From NCBI RefSeq assembly GCF_900109115.1, contig NZ_FNYV01000003.1, forward strand, positions 214,843 to 278,842: 64,000 nucleotides of DNA, read 5' to 3'. Each line of letters begins with the position of its first letter. Position 1 is the first letter of the stretch. The notes under the pieces were generated by a model, which saw only the letters and a list, made by a program, of their open reading frames with translations, was not told the origin of the DNA and did not search any database. A program made the position numbers and the translations under genes. Positions 31,965-40,261 of the stretch are shown here, piece by piece. Source of the stretch: Micromonospora phaseoli (GTDB taxonomy: Bacteria > Actinomycetota > Actinomycetes > Mycobacteriales > Micromonosporaceae).

Positions 31965-33536
31965 TCAGCGGGCGAGGGCGGTCTCGGCCTGCTCCTCGGG
32001 GCTGGCAGCCTCGGTGTCGTTGCTGGTACGCAGCGGAATCTCCCGGATGAACCAGGCGAGCAGCGGGACCACCACGGCGAAGAGCACCGCCCATCCGAAG
32101 ACGTGCGAGATCGCGTCGGCGAGGCCGCCCAGGACCAGTTCCCGGGCCTGCGCCGGCAGCTCCTTGAGCTGCTCGATGTTCATCGCGGCCCCGGCCTCGC
32201 CGCCGCCGCTGAAGGCGTCGCCGGCCGTCGAGCCGGCGAGCCGGTTGGCGAAGATGGCGCCGAACAGCGAGATGCCGAACGAGCCACCGATGGAGCGGAA
32301 GAAGGTGGCCGCACCGCTGGCCGCACCGAGGTCCTTCTGCGCGACGCTGTTCTGCGCGATCAGCATGGACGTCTGCATGAGGAAGCCCATGCCGGCGCCG
32401 AGCACGAGCATGTAGAGCGACGACTGCACCTTGCTGGTGTCCACGTCCAGCAGGCTCAGCAGGGCGAGCCCGACGGCCATCACCCCGCCGCCGACGATCG
32501 GGAAGATCCGGTACCGCCCGGTCCGGGTGATCGCCCGGCCGACGACCAGCGAGACCACCAGCATGCCGAACATCAGGGGCAGCAGCAGCAGGCCGGAGTT
32601 GGTGGCCGAGGCGCCCTGCACGGTCTGCTGGTAGAGCGGCAGGAAGTTCATCGCGCCGAACATCGCGAAGCCGAGCAGAAAGCCGATCACCGAGATGAGG
32701 GCGAAGTTCCGGTTGGCGAAGAGCCGCAGCGGCAGGATCGGCTCCGGGACCCGCCGCTCGACGAACCCGAAGAGCACCAGCGCCGCCACGGCCAGTACGG
32801 CGAGACCGAGGATCTGCGGTGAGGCCCAGGCGTACTCGTTGCCGCCCCAGGTGGTGATCAACACGATCCCGGTGATACCCACCGACAGCAGTGCGGCGCC
32901 GAGCCAGTCGATGCGGTGCTCGGTGCGGTACTTGGGCAGGTGCATGGTGGTGATGAGCAGTACCAGCGCCACACCGCCCAGCGGCAGGTTGACGTAGAAC
33001 GCCCAGCGCCAGGAGAGGTGGTCGGTGATGAAGCCGCCGACCAGCGGGCCGGCGACCATCGCGATCGCCATGATCCCGGCGATCATGCCCTGGTAGCGGC
33101 CGCGCTCGCGGGGCGGCACCAGGTCGCCGATGATCGCCATGACGCCGACCATCAGGCCGCCGGCGCCCAGACCCTGGACGGCCCGGAAGCCGATCAACTG
33201 GACCATGCCGTCGTCGGGACCGCCGAGGAACCCCGAACCGGCCATGCCGCAGAGCGCGGAGCCGACCAGGAAGATCACCACGGCGGTGAGGAAGACCGCC
33301 TTGCGGCCGTAGAGGTCGCCGAGCTTGCCCCAGATGGGGGTGGAGACGGTGGTGCCCAGCACGTACGCGGTGACCACCCAGGTGAAGTGGTTGAGCCCGC
33401 CGAACTCCCCCACGATGCGCGGCAGGGCAGTGCTGACGATCATATTGTCGAGCATCGCCAGCATCATGGCGATCATCAGACCGAAGAGCACGACCCGGAT
33501 GTTGGGTCGTACGACAGTCTGGGTCTGTTCGGCCAT
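31965..33536 (-). CDS. MFS drug-export transporter, DHA2 (EmrB/QacA) family
   Basis: A 523-residue transporter with 14 membrane segments expected for DHA2. Visible: VLFGLMIAMMLAMLDNMIVSTALP in helix 1 (the family's LDxTIVNVALP-like motif), motif A GKLGDLYGRKAVF, and motif C-like IAGIMAIAMVAGPLVGGFI. It should export drugs or toxic metabolites with proton influx. The start is ATG at 33536 (MAEQTQTVVRPN). It is divergent from a TetR gene, and the 105 bases between them hold an 18-base palindrome, so the pair is probably a self-contained export/repressor module. Confidence 0.92.
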   Translation of the reverse strand: MAEQTQTVVRPNIRVVLFGLMIAMMLAMLDNMIVSTALPRIVGEFGGLNHFTWVVTAYVLGTTVSTPIWGKLGDLYGRKAVFLTAVVIFLVGSALCGMAGSGFLGGPDDGMVQLIGFRAVQGLGAGGLMVGVMAIIGDLVPPRERGRYQGMIAGIMAIAMVAGPLVGGFITDHLSWRWAFYVNLPLGGVALVLLITTMHLPKYRTEHRIDWLGAALLSVGITGIVLITTWGGNEYAWASPQILGLAVLAVAALVLFGFVERRVPEPILPLRLFANRNFALISVIGFLLGFAMFGAMNFLPLYQQTVQGASATNSGLLLLPLMFGMLVVSLVVGRAITRTGRYRIFPIVGGGVMAVGLALLSLLDVDTSKVQSSLYMLVLGAGMGFLMQTSMLIAQNSVAQKDLGAASGAATFFRSIGGSFGISLFGAIFANRLAGSTAGDAFSGGGEAGAAMNIEQLKELPAQARELVLGGLADAISHVFGWAVLFAVVVPLLAWFIREIPLRTSNDTEAASPEEQAETALAR

Positions 33537-33591
33537 CGGTAAGCTCTCCCCCCGAGACGCGGCGCACTTACTTGCCGCCCGGCTAGCAACC

Positions 33592-33609
33592 TTACTAGCC
33601 GGACGGTAA
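33592..33609. promoter_or_regulatory. TetR-type operator palindrome
   Basis: TTAC-TAG-CCGG-ACG-GTAA is an 18-base palindrome centred on CCGG, lying between the divergent MFS and TetR starts. A partly related TTACTTGCCGCCCGGCTAG (33568-33586) just beside it forms an even longer inverted repeat with it (CCGGCTAG...CTAGCCGG). It is the likely binding site of the adjacent TetR protein. Confidence 0.65.
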
Positions 33610-33641
33610 GTTGGACAGGCGACGACAGTCAAGCTGATTGG

Positions 33642-34232
33642 GTGATGCGAGTGAGCCAGGGCACAGGCGGCACGCGAGAGCGGATCAAGGCCGTCGCGCT
33701 GGAGCTCTTCACCGAGCAGGGCTACGAGGCGACGTCACTGCGCGAGGTAGCCGAGCGGCTCGGCGTCACCAAGGCCGCGCTCTACTACCACTTCAAGAGC
33801 AAGGACGAGATCGTCACCAGCGTGGTCTCCGATCGACTGGACCGGATGGACGCCCTGATCGCCTGGGCCGAGAACCAGCCGGCCACCCGGGCCACCCGCC
33901 GCGCCGTCATCGAGCGGTACGCCGACGCCATGTTCAGCGGCGAGGAGCCCTCGGTGATGCGCTTCTTCGAGCAGAACCAGACGGCGCTGAAGAGCCTCTC
34001 CGCCGGTCGGGAGCTGCGCGGCCGGATGTTCCAGCTGGCCGCCGTGCTCTCCCACGGCGACGAGTCCCCCGCCGCCCAGCTCCGTGCCGTGCTCGCCCTG
34101 TTCGCCGTGCACAGCAGCTGGTTCGCCGTACGCACGCCGAACATCACCGACGCCGAGCGCAAGCGGGTGGCGCTGGAGGTAGCCGACGAACTGCTCGCCG
34201 CGATCGCCGCCCCGCCGCCCACCGCGCCCTAG
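33642..34232 (+). CDS. TetR family transcriptional repressor
   Basis: A 196-residue regulator. The N-terminal HTH (RERIKAVALELFTEQGYEATSLREVAERLGVTKAALYYHFKSKD region, residues about 12-55) is a typical TetR DNA-binding domain; the C-terminal ligand-binding half begins after VVSDRLDRMDAL. By position it represses the divergent MFS exporter and itself. GTG 33642, ATG 33645 and GTG 33651 are possible starts. Its stop codon overlaps the stop of the convergent GNAT gene by two bases. Confidence 0.9.
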   Translation: MMRVSQGTGGTRERIKAVALELFTEQGYEATSLREVAERLGVTKAALYYHFKSKDEIVTSVVSDRLDRMDALIAWAENQPATRATRRAVIERYADAMFSGEEPSVMRFFEQNQTALKSLSAGRELRGRMFQLAAVLSHGDESPAAQLRAVLALFAVHSSWFAVRTPNITDAERKRVALEVADELLAAIAAPPPTAP

Positions 34233-34744
34233 GCGGGCGGCGGGGCGAGGGGTAGGCGGAGCGCCAGCAGGTCCACGCCGGGCAGCGGAGTCCAGTCCTG
34301 CTCCGGTACGCGGACGAAGCCGCGCCGGCGGTAGAGCTGGTGGGCGGCCTCGGCGTGACCGGCGCGTACACAGATCATCAGTGCCGTGCAGCCCAGCTCG
34401 ACCGCCCGCGCGACGCACGCCTCGACCAGCGCCGCGCCGGTGCCCCGGCCCTGCGCCGCCGGATCGACCGCCAGCATCCGGAACTCGGCCTCGCCCGGGA
34501 CGCACAGCTCGGCGTACCGGGTGCCCGGCAGGACGAAGGTGACCGAGCCCCGCAGCTGCCCGGTCACCGGGTCGACGGCGACCAGGATCTCGCCGTGCTC
34601 CGCCCGGCCGGCCACGTCGGCCAGCACCTCGGCGTAGCCGGCCTCACCCTTGAGCTGGCCGTCGGCCTCGTACGCCGCGACGGTGAGTCGGGCCACCGCG
34701 GCGAAGTCGTCCGGTCCGGCCGCACGGACCAGCACGCCGGTCAA
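34229..34744 (-). CDS. GNAT family N-acetyltransferase
   Basis: A 171-residue acetyltransferase. The acetyl-CoA-binding core is visible as FRMLAVDPAAQGRGTGAALVEACVARA (motif A, Q-G-R-G-T-G-A) followed by MICVRAGHAEAAHQLYRRRGFVRV (motif B). Substrate unknown. TTG at 34744 overlaps the stop of the biotinyl-protein gene (TTGA), suggesting coupling; GTG at 34735 is an alternative. It is convergent with the TetR gene, and the two stop codons overlap. Confidence 0.85.
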   Translation of the reverse strand: MTGVLVRAAGPDDFAAVARLTVAAYEADGQLKGEAGYAEVLADVAGRAEHGEILVAVDPVTGQLRGSVTFVLPGTRYAELCVPGEAEFRMLAVDPAAQGRGTGAALVEACVARAVELGCTALMICVRAGHAEAAHQLYRRRGFVRVPEQDWTPLPGVDLLALRLPLAPPPA

Positions 34745-34956
34745 CCGATCACCGCGATCAGGTCACCGTCCTGCACCACGTCGCCCTCGTTCACCGCGAG
34801 CTGCTGCACCACGCCCTCGGACTCGGCGATCACCGGGATCTCCATCTTCATCGACTCCAGGATCACCAGCGTGTCCCCCTCGGACACGGTGTCCCCGGCC
34901 GACGCGACGACCTTCCAGACGTTCGCCACCATCTCGGCGCGGATCTCCTCGGCCAT
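34741..34956 (-). CDS. Biotinyl/lipoyl-domain small carrier protein (TB7.3-like)
   Basis: A 71-residue protein that is a single biotinyl domain, the same length as mycobacterial biotinylated protein TB7.3 (Rv3221c). It begins MAEEIRAEMVANVWKVV and holds the modified Lys in VILESMKMEIPV. No carboxylase gene is adjacent; the function of free biotinyl proteins of this type is unclear. As in mycobacteria it sits between the pdtaS-like kinase side and the rsrA-sigR pair. The start is ATG at 34956 with GGGGCCGGGAG upstream. It is followed by a coupled GNAT gene. Confidence 0.92.
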   Translation of the reverse strand: MAEEIRAEMVANVWKVVASAGDTVSEGDTLVILESMKMEIPVIAESEGVVQQLAVNEGDVVQDGDLIAVIG

Positions 34957-35190
34957 CTCCCGGCCCCTTCTCTCGCGACTGCCTGCGACGTATCCAATCA
35001 CGAGTGGGCCGCCGGTGGGCGTGGAGCGGCTGCCCGGGGCGGCTGGATCCACCGGTTCGCCGGCCCCGCGAGCGGTCCACCCCCGTCGACCGCACTAACA
35101 TCAGCGGGTCAGGCCCTGACGCCGGGAGAAGGACCGCGCGCCCGCATCGGGGTCGTACGCAGACGATCCGGCCATCACGAGGAGATCAGC

Positions 35191-35265
35191 ATGGCGAAGA
35201 AGTCCCGCAAGAAGAAGGCCCGCAAGAAGAACGCCGCCAACCACGGCAAGCGTCCCAACTCCTGA
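35191..35265 (+). CDS. 50S ribosomal protein bL37 (24 residues)
   Basis: A complete 24-codon gene that begins MAKKSRKKKARKKN and ends ANHGKRPNS. A good ribosome site (GAGGAGATC) lies seven bases upstream. The basic body and the ANHGKRPN tail match bL37, the small actinobacterial ribosomal protein first seen in mycobacterial 50S structures. It is not in any operon and a perfect 18-base-stem terminator follows after 17 bases. Confidence 0.92.
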   Translation: MAKKSRKKKARKKNAANHGKRPNS

Positions 35266-35282
35266 GGCGGCGGACGACGGAC

Positions 35283-35324
35283 ACGCCGGTGGCCCGGGTC
35301 AGTCTCGACCCGGGCCACCGGCGT
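35283..35324. terminator. Bidirectional-looking terminator between bL37 and rsrA
   Basis: Perfect 18-base arms (35283-35300 and 35307-35324) around the loop AGTCTC. It lies downstream of the bL37 gene and, on the other strand, about 80 bases downstream of the sigR-rsrA operon, so it may serve both. No strong T-tract. Confidence 0.75.
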
Positions 35325-35405
35325 ACGTCGTATCGGGGCACGGGAACCTCGTCCCGGTGCCGGCCGGTCACCGCACCTGGTCCGACAGCGGCCGGACCAC
35401 CTGGA

Positions 35406-35693
35406 TCAGTCGGTCAGCTCCCGCGACTCGCTGCTCTCGAACACGACCAGCTCGCTGATCCGTACCCGTAGCCGCTCACGCAGCTCGTCCGGCGCGGACT
35501 CGTTGCCGCAGCACCGGGCGACGAGCGCCTTGACCTCCTGCTCGATGCCGTACTCCCGCAGGCACGGGCCGCACTCGTCGAGATGGTGCCGGATCAGCGT
35601 CCGACGCTCCTGCGCGCACTCCAGGTCGAGGTAGAGGTAGACCTCGGCGATGACCTGACGACAATCTGTCTCGTGCGGTTCCCCACAGCTCAC
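35406..35693 (-). CDS. rsrA: Thiol-redox anti-sigma factor (RsrA/RshA type)
   Basis: A 95-residue zinc-binding anti-sigma factor that holds SigR until oxidised. The zinc/redox motif is visible as HHLDECGPCLREYG (H-x3-C-x2-C), with an upstream Cys in HETDCRQVI and further Cys in LECAQ and ARCCGNE. Oxidation makes a disulfide, zinc leaves and SigR is released; mycothiol/thioredoxin systems then reverse it. The GTG start at 35693 follows the sigR stop by one base and has GGGGAGG just upstream, so the two are cotranscribed. The fit to RsrA in size and Cys pattern is good. Confidence 0.92.
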   Translation of the reverse strand: MSCGEPHETDCRQVIAEVYLYLDLECAQERRTLIRHHLDECGPCLREYGIEQEVKALVARCCGNESAPDELRERLRVRISELVVFESSESRELTD

Positions 35694-35694
35694 G

Positions 35695-36318
35695 TCACAC
35701 CTCCCCGCCGGCGGCGGCGGTCGAACTCCGGGCCGGCTGGGCGGCGGAGAAGCCCCGCTCCGCGGCGTAGCCCTCAAGCAGCTTGCGCAGATTACGCCGC
35801 CCGCGGTGCAACCGCGACATCACGGTGCCGATCGGCGTACCCATGATGTCGGCGACCTCCTTGTAGGAGAACCCCTCGACATCGGTCAGGTAGACCGCCA
35901 GCCGGAACTCCTCCGGCAGCTGCTGGAGGGCATCCTTGACGTCGCTGTCGGCCAGCCGGTCGAGCGCCTCGGTCTCGGCGGACCGCAGCCCGCTGGAGGT
36001 GTGTGACTCCGCCTCGGCGAGCTGCCAGTCGGTGATCTCCTCGGTGGGCGCCTGGATCGGCTGCCGCTGCCGCTTCCGGTAGGAGTTGATGTACGTGTTG
36101 GTCAGGATCCGGTAGAGCCAGGCCTTGAGGTTCGTGCCCTGCTCGAACTGGTGGAAGGCCGCGTACGCCTTCAGGTAGGTCTCCTGGACCAGGTCCTCGG
36201 CATCCGCTGGATTACGCGTCATCCGTAGGCCGGCCGCGTACAGCTGATCGACGAATGGCATCGCGTCCCGCTCGAACCGGGCCCTGCGCTCGTCCGTCTT
36301 CTCGGTGGTCAACCGCAC
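35695..36318 (-). CDS. sigR: ECF sigma factor SigR (SigH), thiol-oxidative stress
   Basis: A 207-residue group 4 sigma factor. Region 2 begins [20 protein letters not shown] and has [20 protein letters not shown] and [19 protein letters not shown]; region 4 has [21 protein letters not shown] and [20 protein letters not shown]. It directs RNA polymerase to GGAAT/GTT promoters of thioredoxin and mycothiol genes. The start given is GTG 36318 with GAGGGG five bases upstream. A second GTG at 36510 with AGGGGG six bases upstream opens a 64-residue in-frame extension, like the unstable SigR' isoform of Streptomyces. A matching autoregulatory promoter lies further upstream. Confidence 0.94.
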   Translation of the reverse strand: MRLTTEKTDERRARFERDAMPFVDQLYAAGLRMTRNPADAEDLVQETYLKAYAAFHQFEQGTNLKAWLYRILTNTYINSYRKRQRQPIQAPTEEITDWQLAEAESHTSSGLRSAETEALDRLADSDVKDALQQLPEEFRLAVYLTDVEGFSYKEVADIMGTPIGTVMSRLHRGRRNLRKLLEGYAAERGFSAAQPARSSTAAAGGEV

Positions 36319-36623
36319 ATCCCCTCGGGTCGGATGCTTCTTCGCCGAGGATACGCGTACGGACCTACCGGGAGATTCGGTTCCGACGGGTGTGCCCGTC
36401 GCCACCTCGACCGGTGGTACCGCCGCCGGCCAGTCGGGACCGGCCAGCAGCTGCCTGAGCTGCCGTGCGTCCCGATCGTCACGTTCCCGGTTCCGGATCT
36501 CGGTCGGCACCGGCCACCCCCTCGCGCAGTGAAGCCTCTCCGACCTCGCCCTGTGGTCCGTCGTGGGCACAGGGGCCCACGCGGGTCAGGCTGGAGAAAG
36601 CTCAGTGGTTGTCCGAGGTGTTC

Positions 36624-36650
36624 AACACGCGCCGAGGGCCGGGACATTCC
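36624..36650 (-). promoter_or_regulatory. SigR-type promoter of sigR-rsrA
   Basis: On the minus strand GGAAT (36650-36646), a 19-base spacer and GTT (36626-36624) match the SigR/SigH consensus GGAAT-N18-GTT. The -35 box is also flanked by GGGAC...GTCCC. Start of transcription near 36617 would give a leader of about 105 bases before the long-form GTG at 36510. Confidence 0.6.
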
Positions 36651-36836
36651 GTCCCGCCCAGCGTTCCTGGTCCCGGCCGCGGCGGTGCGACCGAGGCTGG
36701 GACCAGGAAGGGCCTGGGAGCCCGGTGTCACCGCCCCGATCGGGCACGGCGACGCCATCGGGTGCAACGAACCGGCGCGCCCGGCGGAAACGGCGCTGGC
36801 ACGGCAGGCGGCCCGGGCGGGCGGGCGGCGGAGGGC

Positions 36837-37451
36837 TCAGTCCCGGGCCCAACCACGCTCGCGCAGCCAGCCGACCACCAGTGCCGCCGTGCCGGTCGGG
36901 TCGCCGCGCAGGTCGTGCCGCTCGCCCGGCCGGACCACCACCCGTACGCCGGGGCCTGGCTCCGGCACGCCGAACGGGTCCCGGTCGCCGTTGACCACCA
37001 GGGTCGGCAGCCCGGTGCACAGCTCCCCGGCCCGGCTGCGCTCTGGTCGACCGGGTGGATGCAGCGGAAAGGCGAGGGCCAGCACACCGGCGGCCCCCAC
37101 GGCCGCCGCGGTCCGGCAGGCCACCCGCGCGCCGCTGGAGCGCCCACCCACCACCAGGGGTACGCCCGGACAACGCCCCCGGAGCACGGCCAGCACGGCG
37201 GTCCACGCCTCGTCGAGGTGCCCGGCCGGGGCCGGCGCGCGTCGACCGGCGACCCGGTAGGGCTGGGTCACCCGGGCCACGGCCACTGCGGCGGTCAACG
37301 CCGCGTCGCGGAGCGTCAGCAGGTCAGGGGCGTCGACGTCACCGCCCGCCCCGTGGCCGAGCACCAGCAGCGCCCGGGCCGGGTCGGCCGGTGAGACGAG
37401 GTCGACCCGCGCCGGACCGCGCGGCGTCTCGATGAGGTGATCGTGCGGCAC
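36837..37451 (-). CDS. Small alpha/beta-hydrolase (KAT/dienelactone-hydrolase-like)
   Basis: A 204-residue hydrolase. Visible: LLVLGHGAGGDVDAPDLL (oxyanion region), the nucleophile elbow VGGRSSGARVACRTA (Ser in G-R-S-S-G), LVVNGDRDPFGVPE (acid) and GERHDLRGDP (His). This pattern fits the YcjY/KANL3-Tex30-like small hydrolases; substrate unknown. The start is given as GTG 37451; a longer form to 37520 is possible. It stands alone between sigR and the second whiB. The 185 bases between its stop and the sigR promoter show nothing. Confidence 0.82.
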   Translation of the reverse strand: MPHDHLIETPRGPARVDLVSPADPARALLVLGHGAGGDVDAPDLLTLRDAALTAAVAVARVTQPYRVAGRRAPAPAGHLDEAWTAVLAVLRGRCPGVPLVVGGRSSGARVACRTAAAVGAAGVLALAFPLHPPGRPERSRAGELCTGLPTLVVNGDRDPFGVPEPGPGVRVVVRPGERHDLRGDPTGTAALVVGWLRERGWARD

Positions 37452-37555
37452 CTCTTCATTGAACCGTGCGCAGCCCTCACCTGCCCCTGCGGCTCGTCGA
37501 CGCAGGGGTCCGGGCGTCACCGGCCCACCGGGCGGGCCCGGCGACCGGCGACGCC

Positions 37556-37948
37556 TCAGCTCAGTGGAACCAGGGTGAGCAGCCGGTCGCGCACCGGCGG
37601 GCCGGCCTCACCGGCTGCTTCAGGGTCGGGTTGCACCTCGCCGCGCCAGGCCACCAGCATCGCCCGCCGCTCCCGTGGGGTGGTCCCACCCCACACGCCG
37701 TGGCAGTCGCCGACCTCCAACGCCCAGGCCAGACAGGAACCCTGCACATCGCAGCTGCGACAGAGGGCCACCGCCGCGTCGGCCGGCTCGTTCGGCGCCG
37801 GAAAGAACGTTTCCGGGTCGACACTCTGACAAGTGCCCCTGGTACGCCAGGCTTCGTCCTGTCGCCGCTCGCGCAACGCCCGCAGCAGTCGCGGATCACG
37901 CCGCGCTGCGGCCACCTCGTGTGGACGGGGCATACGCGCCCGTGTCAT
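37556..37948 (-). CDS. WhiB family iron-sulfur regulator, subtype unclear
   Basis: A 130-residue WhiB-like protein with an N-terminal extension of about 45 basic residues. The cluster ligands are the Cys in GTCQSVDPETFFP and the C-x2-C-x5-C in ALCRSCDVQGSCLAWAL, then GVWGGTTPRERRAML. The tail (QPDPEAAGEAGPPVRD) is acidic and has no AT-hook, so it is not WhiB7; it does not match WhiB1 either. The start is ATG at 37948 with GGGGGAGGTGGGTGG just upstream. Position near rsrA-sigR suggests a redox role, but this is only context. Confidence 0.88.
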   Translation of the reverse strand: MTRARMPRPHEVAAARRDPRLLRALRERRQDEAWRTRGTCQSVDPETFFPAPNEPADAAVALCRSCDVQGSCLAWALEVGDCHGVWGGTTPRERRAMLVAWRGEVQPDPEAAGEAGPPVRDRLLTLVPLS

Positions 37949-38144
37949 CCACCCACCTCCCCCGTGGGACCAGCAAGATCGATGAGCGTCGTTGACCCGA
38001 CGTCGACGACACCCATCACCGGCGCTGTGTTCTATCGCACTTACCCATGCCGGGACAAGTCTCTGCCGAGAAGTTGGCGCAACGACCGAGTCATTTTTCG
38101 CCCGCAACCGCAGCAAATCACTCTCGACAATGCGCGGTGCGTAA

Positions 38145-38855
38145 TCAGAACAGCGTCAGGTCCTGCGGCTCGGCGCCACCGGCCGGAGACACCCGGGCGG
38201 TCAGTTCGGGGCCGTCGTTGCGGACGTCGCCCACCGCCGGCCCGACCGGCCGCACCTCCAGCCGGGCCAGCCAGCTCAGTGGGGGCGGGACGAGCAGCTC
38301 CGCGTCGCCACCATCGGCGGCCAGCCAGGTCGCCCACTGCTCGGGCGGCATCAGCAGGGGCATCCGGTCGTGCACCTCGGCCAGTTCGCCGAGCGCGGCA
38401 GTGGTCAGCACGCTGCAGGTCAACAGCGACCTGTCCGGCCCGTCCCAGACCGACCAGATGCCGGCGAAGGCGAGCACCGAGCCGTCGCGCGGAGTCATGT
38501 AGTACGGCTGTTTGGTCCCGCCGGGCAGTCGCACCCACTCGTACCAGCCGTCGGCCGGGACCAGGCACCGCCGGCGGGCGAAGGCGGGAGCGTACGCCCG
38601 GCTGGTGGCGACCGTCTCGGCGCGGGCGTTGATCATGCGGGCCGCGCCGGCGGGCGACCGGGACCACGGCGGCACCAACCCCCACCTGCCGAGCGAGAGC
38701 GCGCGGTGCCCGGCGGGGCTGACCCGGACCAGCGGCACGGGATCGGTCGGCGCCACGTTGTGGTCGGCCACGAGACCGCCCCCGGTCTCGTCGGCGGACT
38801 CGAACAGGCCGCTCAGGTCACCCGCGCTCCGGGTCGTGGCGTACCTCCCGCACAT
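38145..38855 (-). CDS. SOS-response-associated (SRAP/HMCES-like) protein
   Basis: A 236-residue SRAP-domain protein. The active Cys is residue 2 (MCGRYATT); other family marks are NVAPTDPVPLVR, RWGLVPPWS, MINARAETVATS, RRCLVPADGWYEW and the His of EVHDRMPLLMP. These proteins form a DNA-protein crosslink with abasic sites in single-stranded DNA and so protect them. Cys2 must be exposed by removal of the start Met, which fixes the start at ATG 38855. A TAGCGT -10-like box lies seven bases upstream. Divergent from aroA. Confidence 0.95.
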   Translation of the reverse strand: MCGRYATTRSAGDLSGLFESADETGGGLVADHNVAPTDPVPLVRVSPAGHRALSLGRWGLVPPWSRSPAGAARMINARAETVATSRAYAPAFARRRCLVPADGWYEWVRLPGGTKQPYYMTPRDGSVLAFAGIWSVWDGPDRSLLTCSVLTTAALGELAEVHDRMPLLMPPEQWATWLAADGGDAELLVPPPLSWLARLEVRPVGPAVGDVRNDGPELTARVSPAGGAEPQDLTLF

Positions 38856-38956
38856 GCCGCATACGCTAGCGCGCCGCCGGCCCGTCGGTTGTCCCGCCAA
38901 CCGGGAGCGCCGCCCGGCAGCCGCCAACACCCGGCACGACACGGCAGAATGTAGCT

Positions 38957-40261
38957 GTGCGGAACCTGACCGCGACCCGGCCGCTACAGCCGTGGACCGC
39001 CCCGACCGCCAGCGACCCGGTGTCGGCGTCGCTGCGCCTGCCCGGGTCCAAGTCGATCACCAATCGCGCCCTGGTGCTCAGCGCCCTTGCCGCCGGCCCG
39101 TCGACCCTGGCCCGGCCGCTGCGGGCCCGGGACACCGAGCTGATGGCGGCGGCGCTACGGGCGATGGGCGCCCACGTGTCGATCGCCGACGACGAGCGCT
39201 GGCTGGTCCGGCCGCACCGACTGGTCGGCCCGGCGCACGTCGATGTCGGGCTCGCGGGCACCATCATGCGCTTCGTGCCGCCGGTGGCGGGACTCACCGA
39301 GGGTCAGGTCACCTTCGACGGTGACCCGCAGGCCCGCAACCGCCCGCTCGGGCCGCTCATCGAGGCGCTGCGCTCCCTCGGGGTACGCATCGACACCACC
39401 GGCCCCGGCAGCCTGCCGCTGGTGGTCCTGGGTGCCGGCCGGGTCACCGGTGGCGAGGTGGTCATCGACGCCTCTGCCTCCAGCCAGCTGGTCACCGGGC
39501 TGCTGCTCGCCGCGCCGCGCTTCGACCGCGGGCTGGTGGTCCGGCACGTCGGCCCGCCCGTACCGTCCGCGCCGCACCTGCGGATGACCGTGCAGATGCT
39601 GCGGTCCGCCGGCGCGGCGGTCGACGACAGCACCCCCGATGTCTGGGTGGTCGAGCCGGGCCCGCTGACCGGGCGCAGCTGGGAGATCGAGCCGGACCTC
39701 TCCGGTGCGGTGCCGTTCTTCGCCGCCGCCCTGGTCACCGGCGGTGAGATGACGCTGCGCGGCTGGCCGCCGCAGGGCAGCGCCCAGCCGGTGGAGCGGC
39801 TCCGCTCACTGCTGCAGCAGATGGGCGCGGAGGTCGCGTTCACCACCGAGGGGCTCACCGTGCGGGGCACCGGGACGGTACGCGGCCTGCGCGCCGACCT
39901 GTCGGACGTCAGCGAGCTGACTCCCGCCCTCACCGCGCTGGCGATGCTCGCCGACTCCCCCTCGGTGTTCACCGGGGTCGGCCACATCCGGGGGCACGAG
40001 ACCGACCGGCTGGCCGCGCTGGCCCGGGAGTTCACCGGGCTCGGCGCGGACATCACCGAGTCGTCCGACGGGCTGGAGATCCGGCCCCGGCCACTGCGCG
40101 GCGGGACGTTCCGCACCTACCACGACCACCGGATGGCGCACGCGGCGGCGGTGGCCGGTCTCGCCGTACCCGGCATCGAGTTGGACGACGTGGCGTGCAC
40201 CTCGAAGACCATGCCCGAGTTTCCGGCGCTATGGTCAGCAGTGGTGACCGGCAAGAGCTGA
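38957..40261 (+). CDS. aroA: 3-phosphoshikimate 1-carboxyvinyltransferase (EPSP synthase)
   Basis: A 434-residue enzyme of the shikimate pathway that joins phosphoenolpyruvate and shikimate 3-phosphate. Visible motifs: LPGSKSITNRALVLSALA, DVGLAGTIMRFVPP (in place of GNAGTAMR), DASASSQLVTGLLLAAPRF, DLSGAVPFFAAALVTGG, RGHETDRLAALA and TYHDHRMAHAAAVAGL. The LAGTIMRF motif lacks the Asn-Ala of the classic LGNAGTAMR form, as in other actinobacterial enzymes. The start is GTG 38957 with CAGAAT six bases upstream. The reading frame of rsgA may overlap its end. Confidence 0.96.
   Translation: MRNLTATRPLQPWTAPTASDPVSASLRLPGSKSITNRALVLSALAAGPSTLARPLRARDTELMAAALRAMGAHVSIADDERWLVRPHRLVGPAHVDVGLAGTIMRFVPPVAGLTEGQVTFDGDPQARNRPLGPLIEALRSLGVRIDTTGPGSLPLVVLGAGRVTGGEVVIDASASSQLVTGLLLAAPRFDRGLVVRHVGPPVPSAPHLRMTVQMLRSAGAAVDDSTPDVWVVEPGPLTGRSWEIEPDLSGAVPFFAAALVTGGEMTLRGWPPQGSAQPVERLRSLLQQMGAEVAFTTEGLTVRGTGTVRGLRADLSDVSELTPALTALAMLADSPSVFTGVGHIRGHETDRLAALAREFTGLGADITESSDGLEIRPRPLRGGTFRTYHDHRMAHAAAVAGLAVPGIELDDVACTSKTMPEFPALWSAVVTGKS

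Noticed and set aside
36622..37206. Minus-strand ORF of 194 codons overlapping the hydrolase gene
   Set aside because: Arg/Ala/Gly-rich shadow; the alpha/beta-hydrolase in the other frame has all catalytic motifs.
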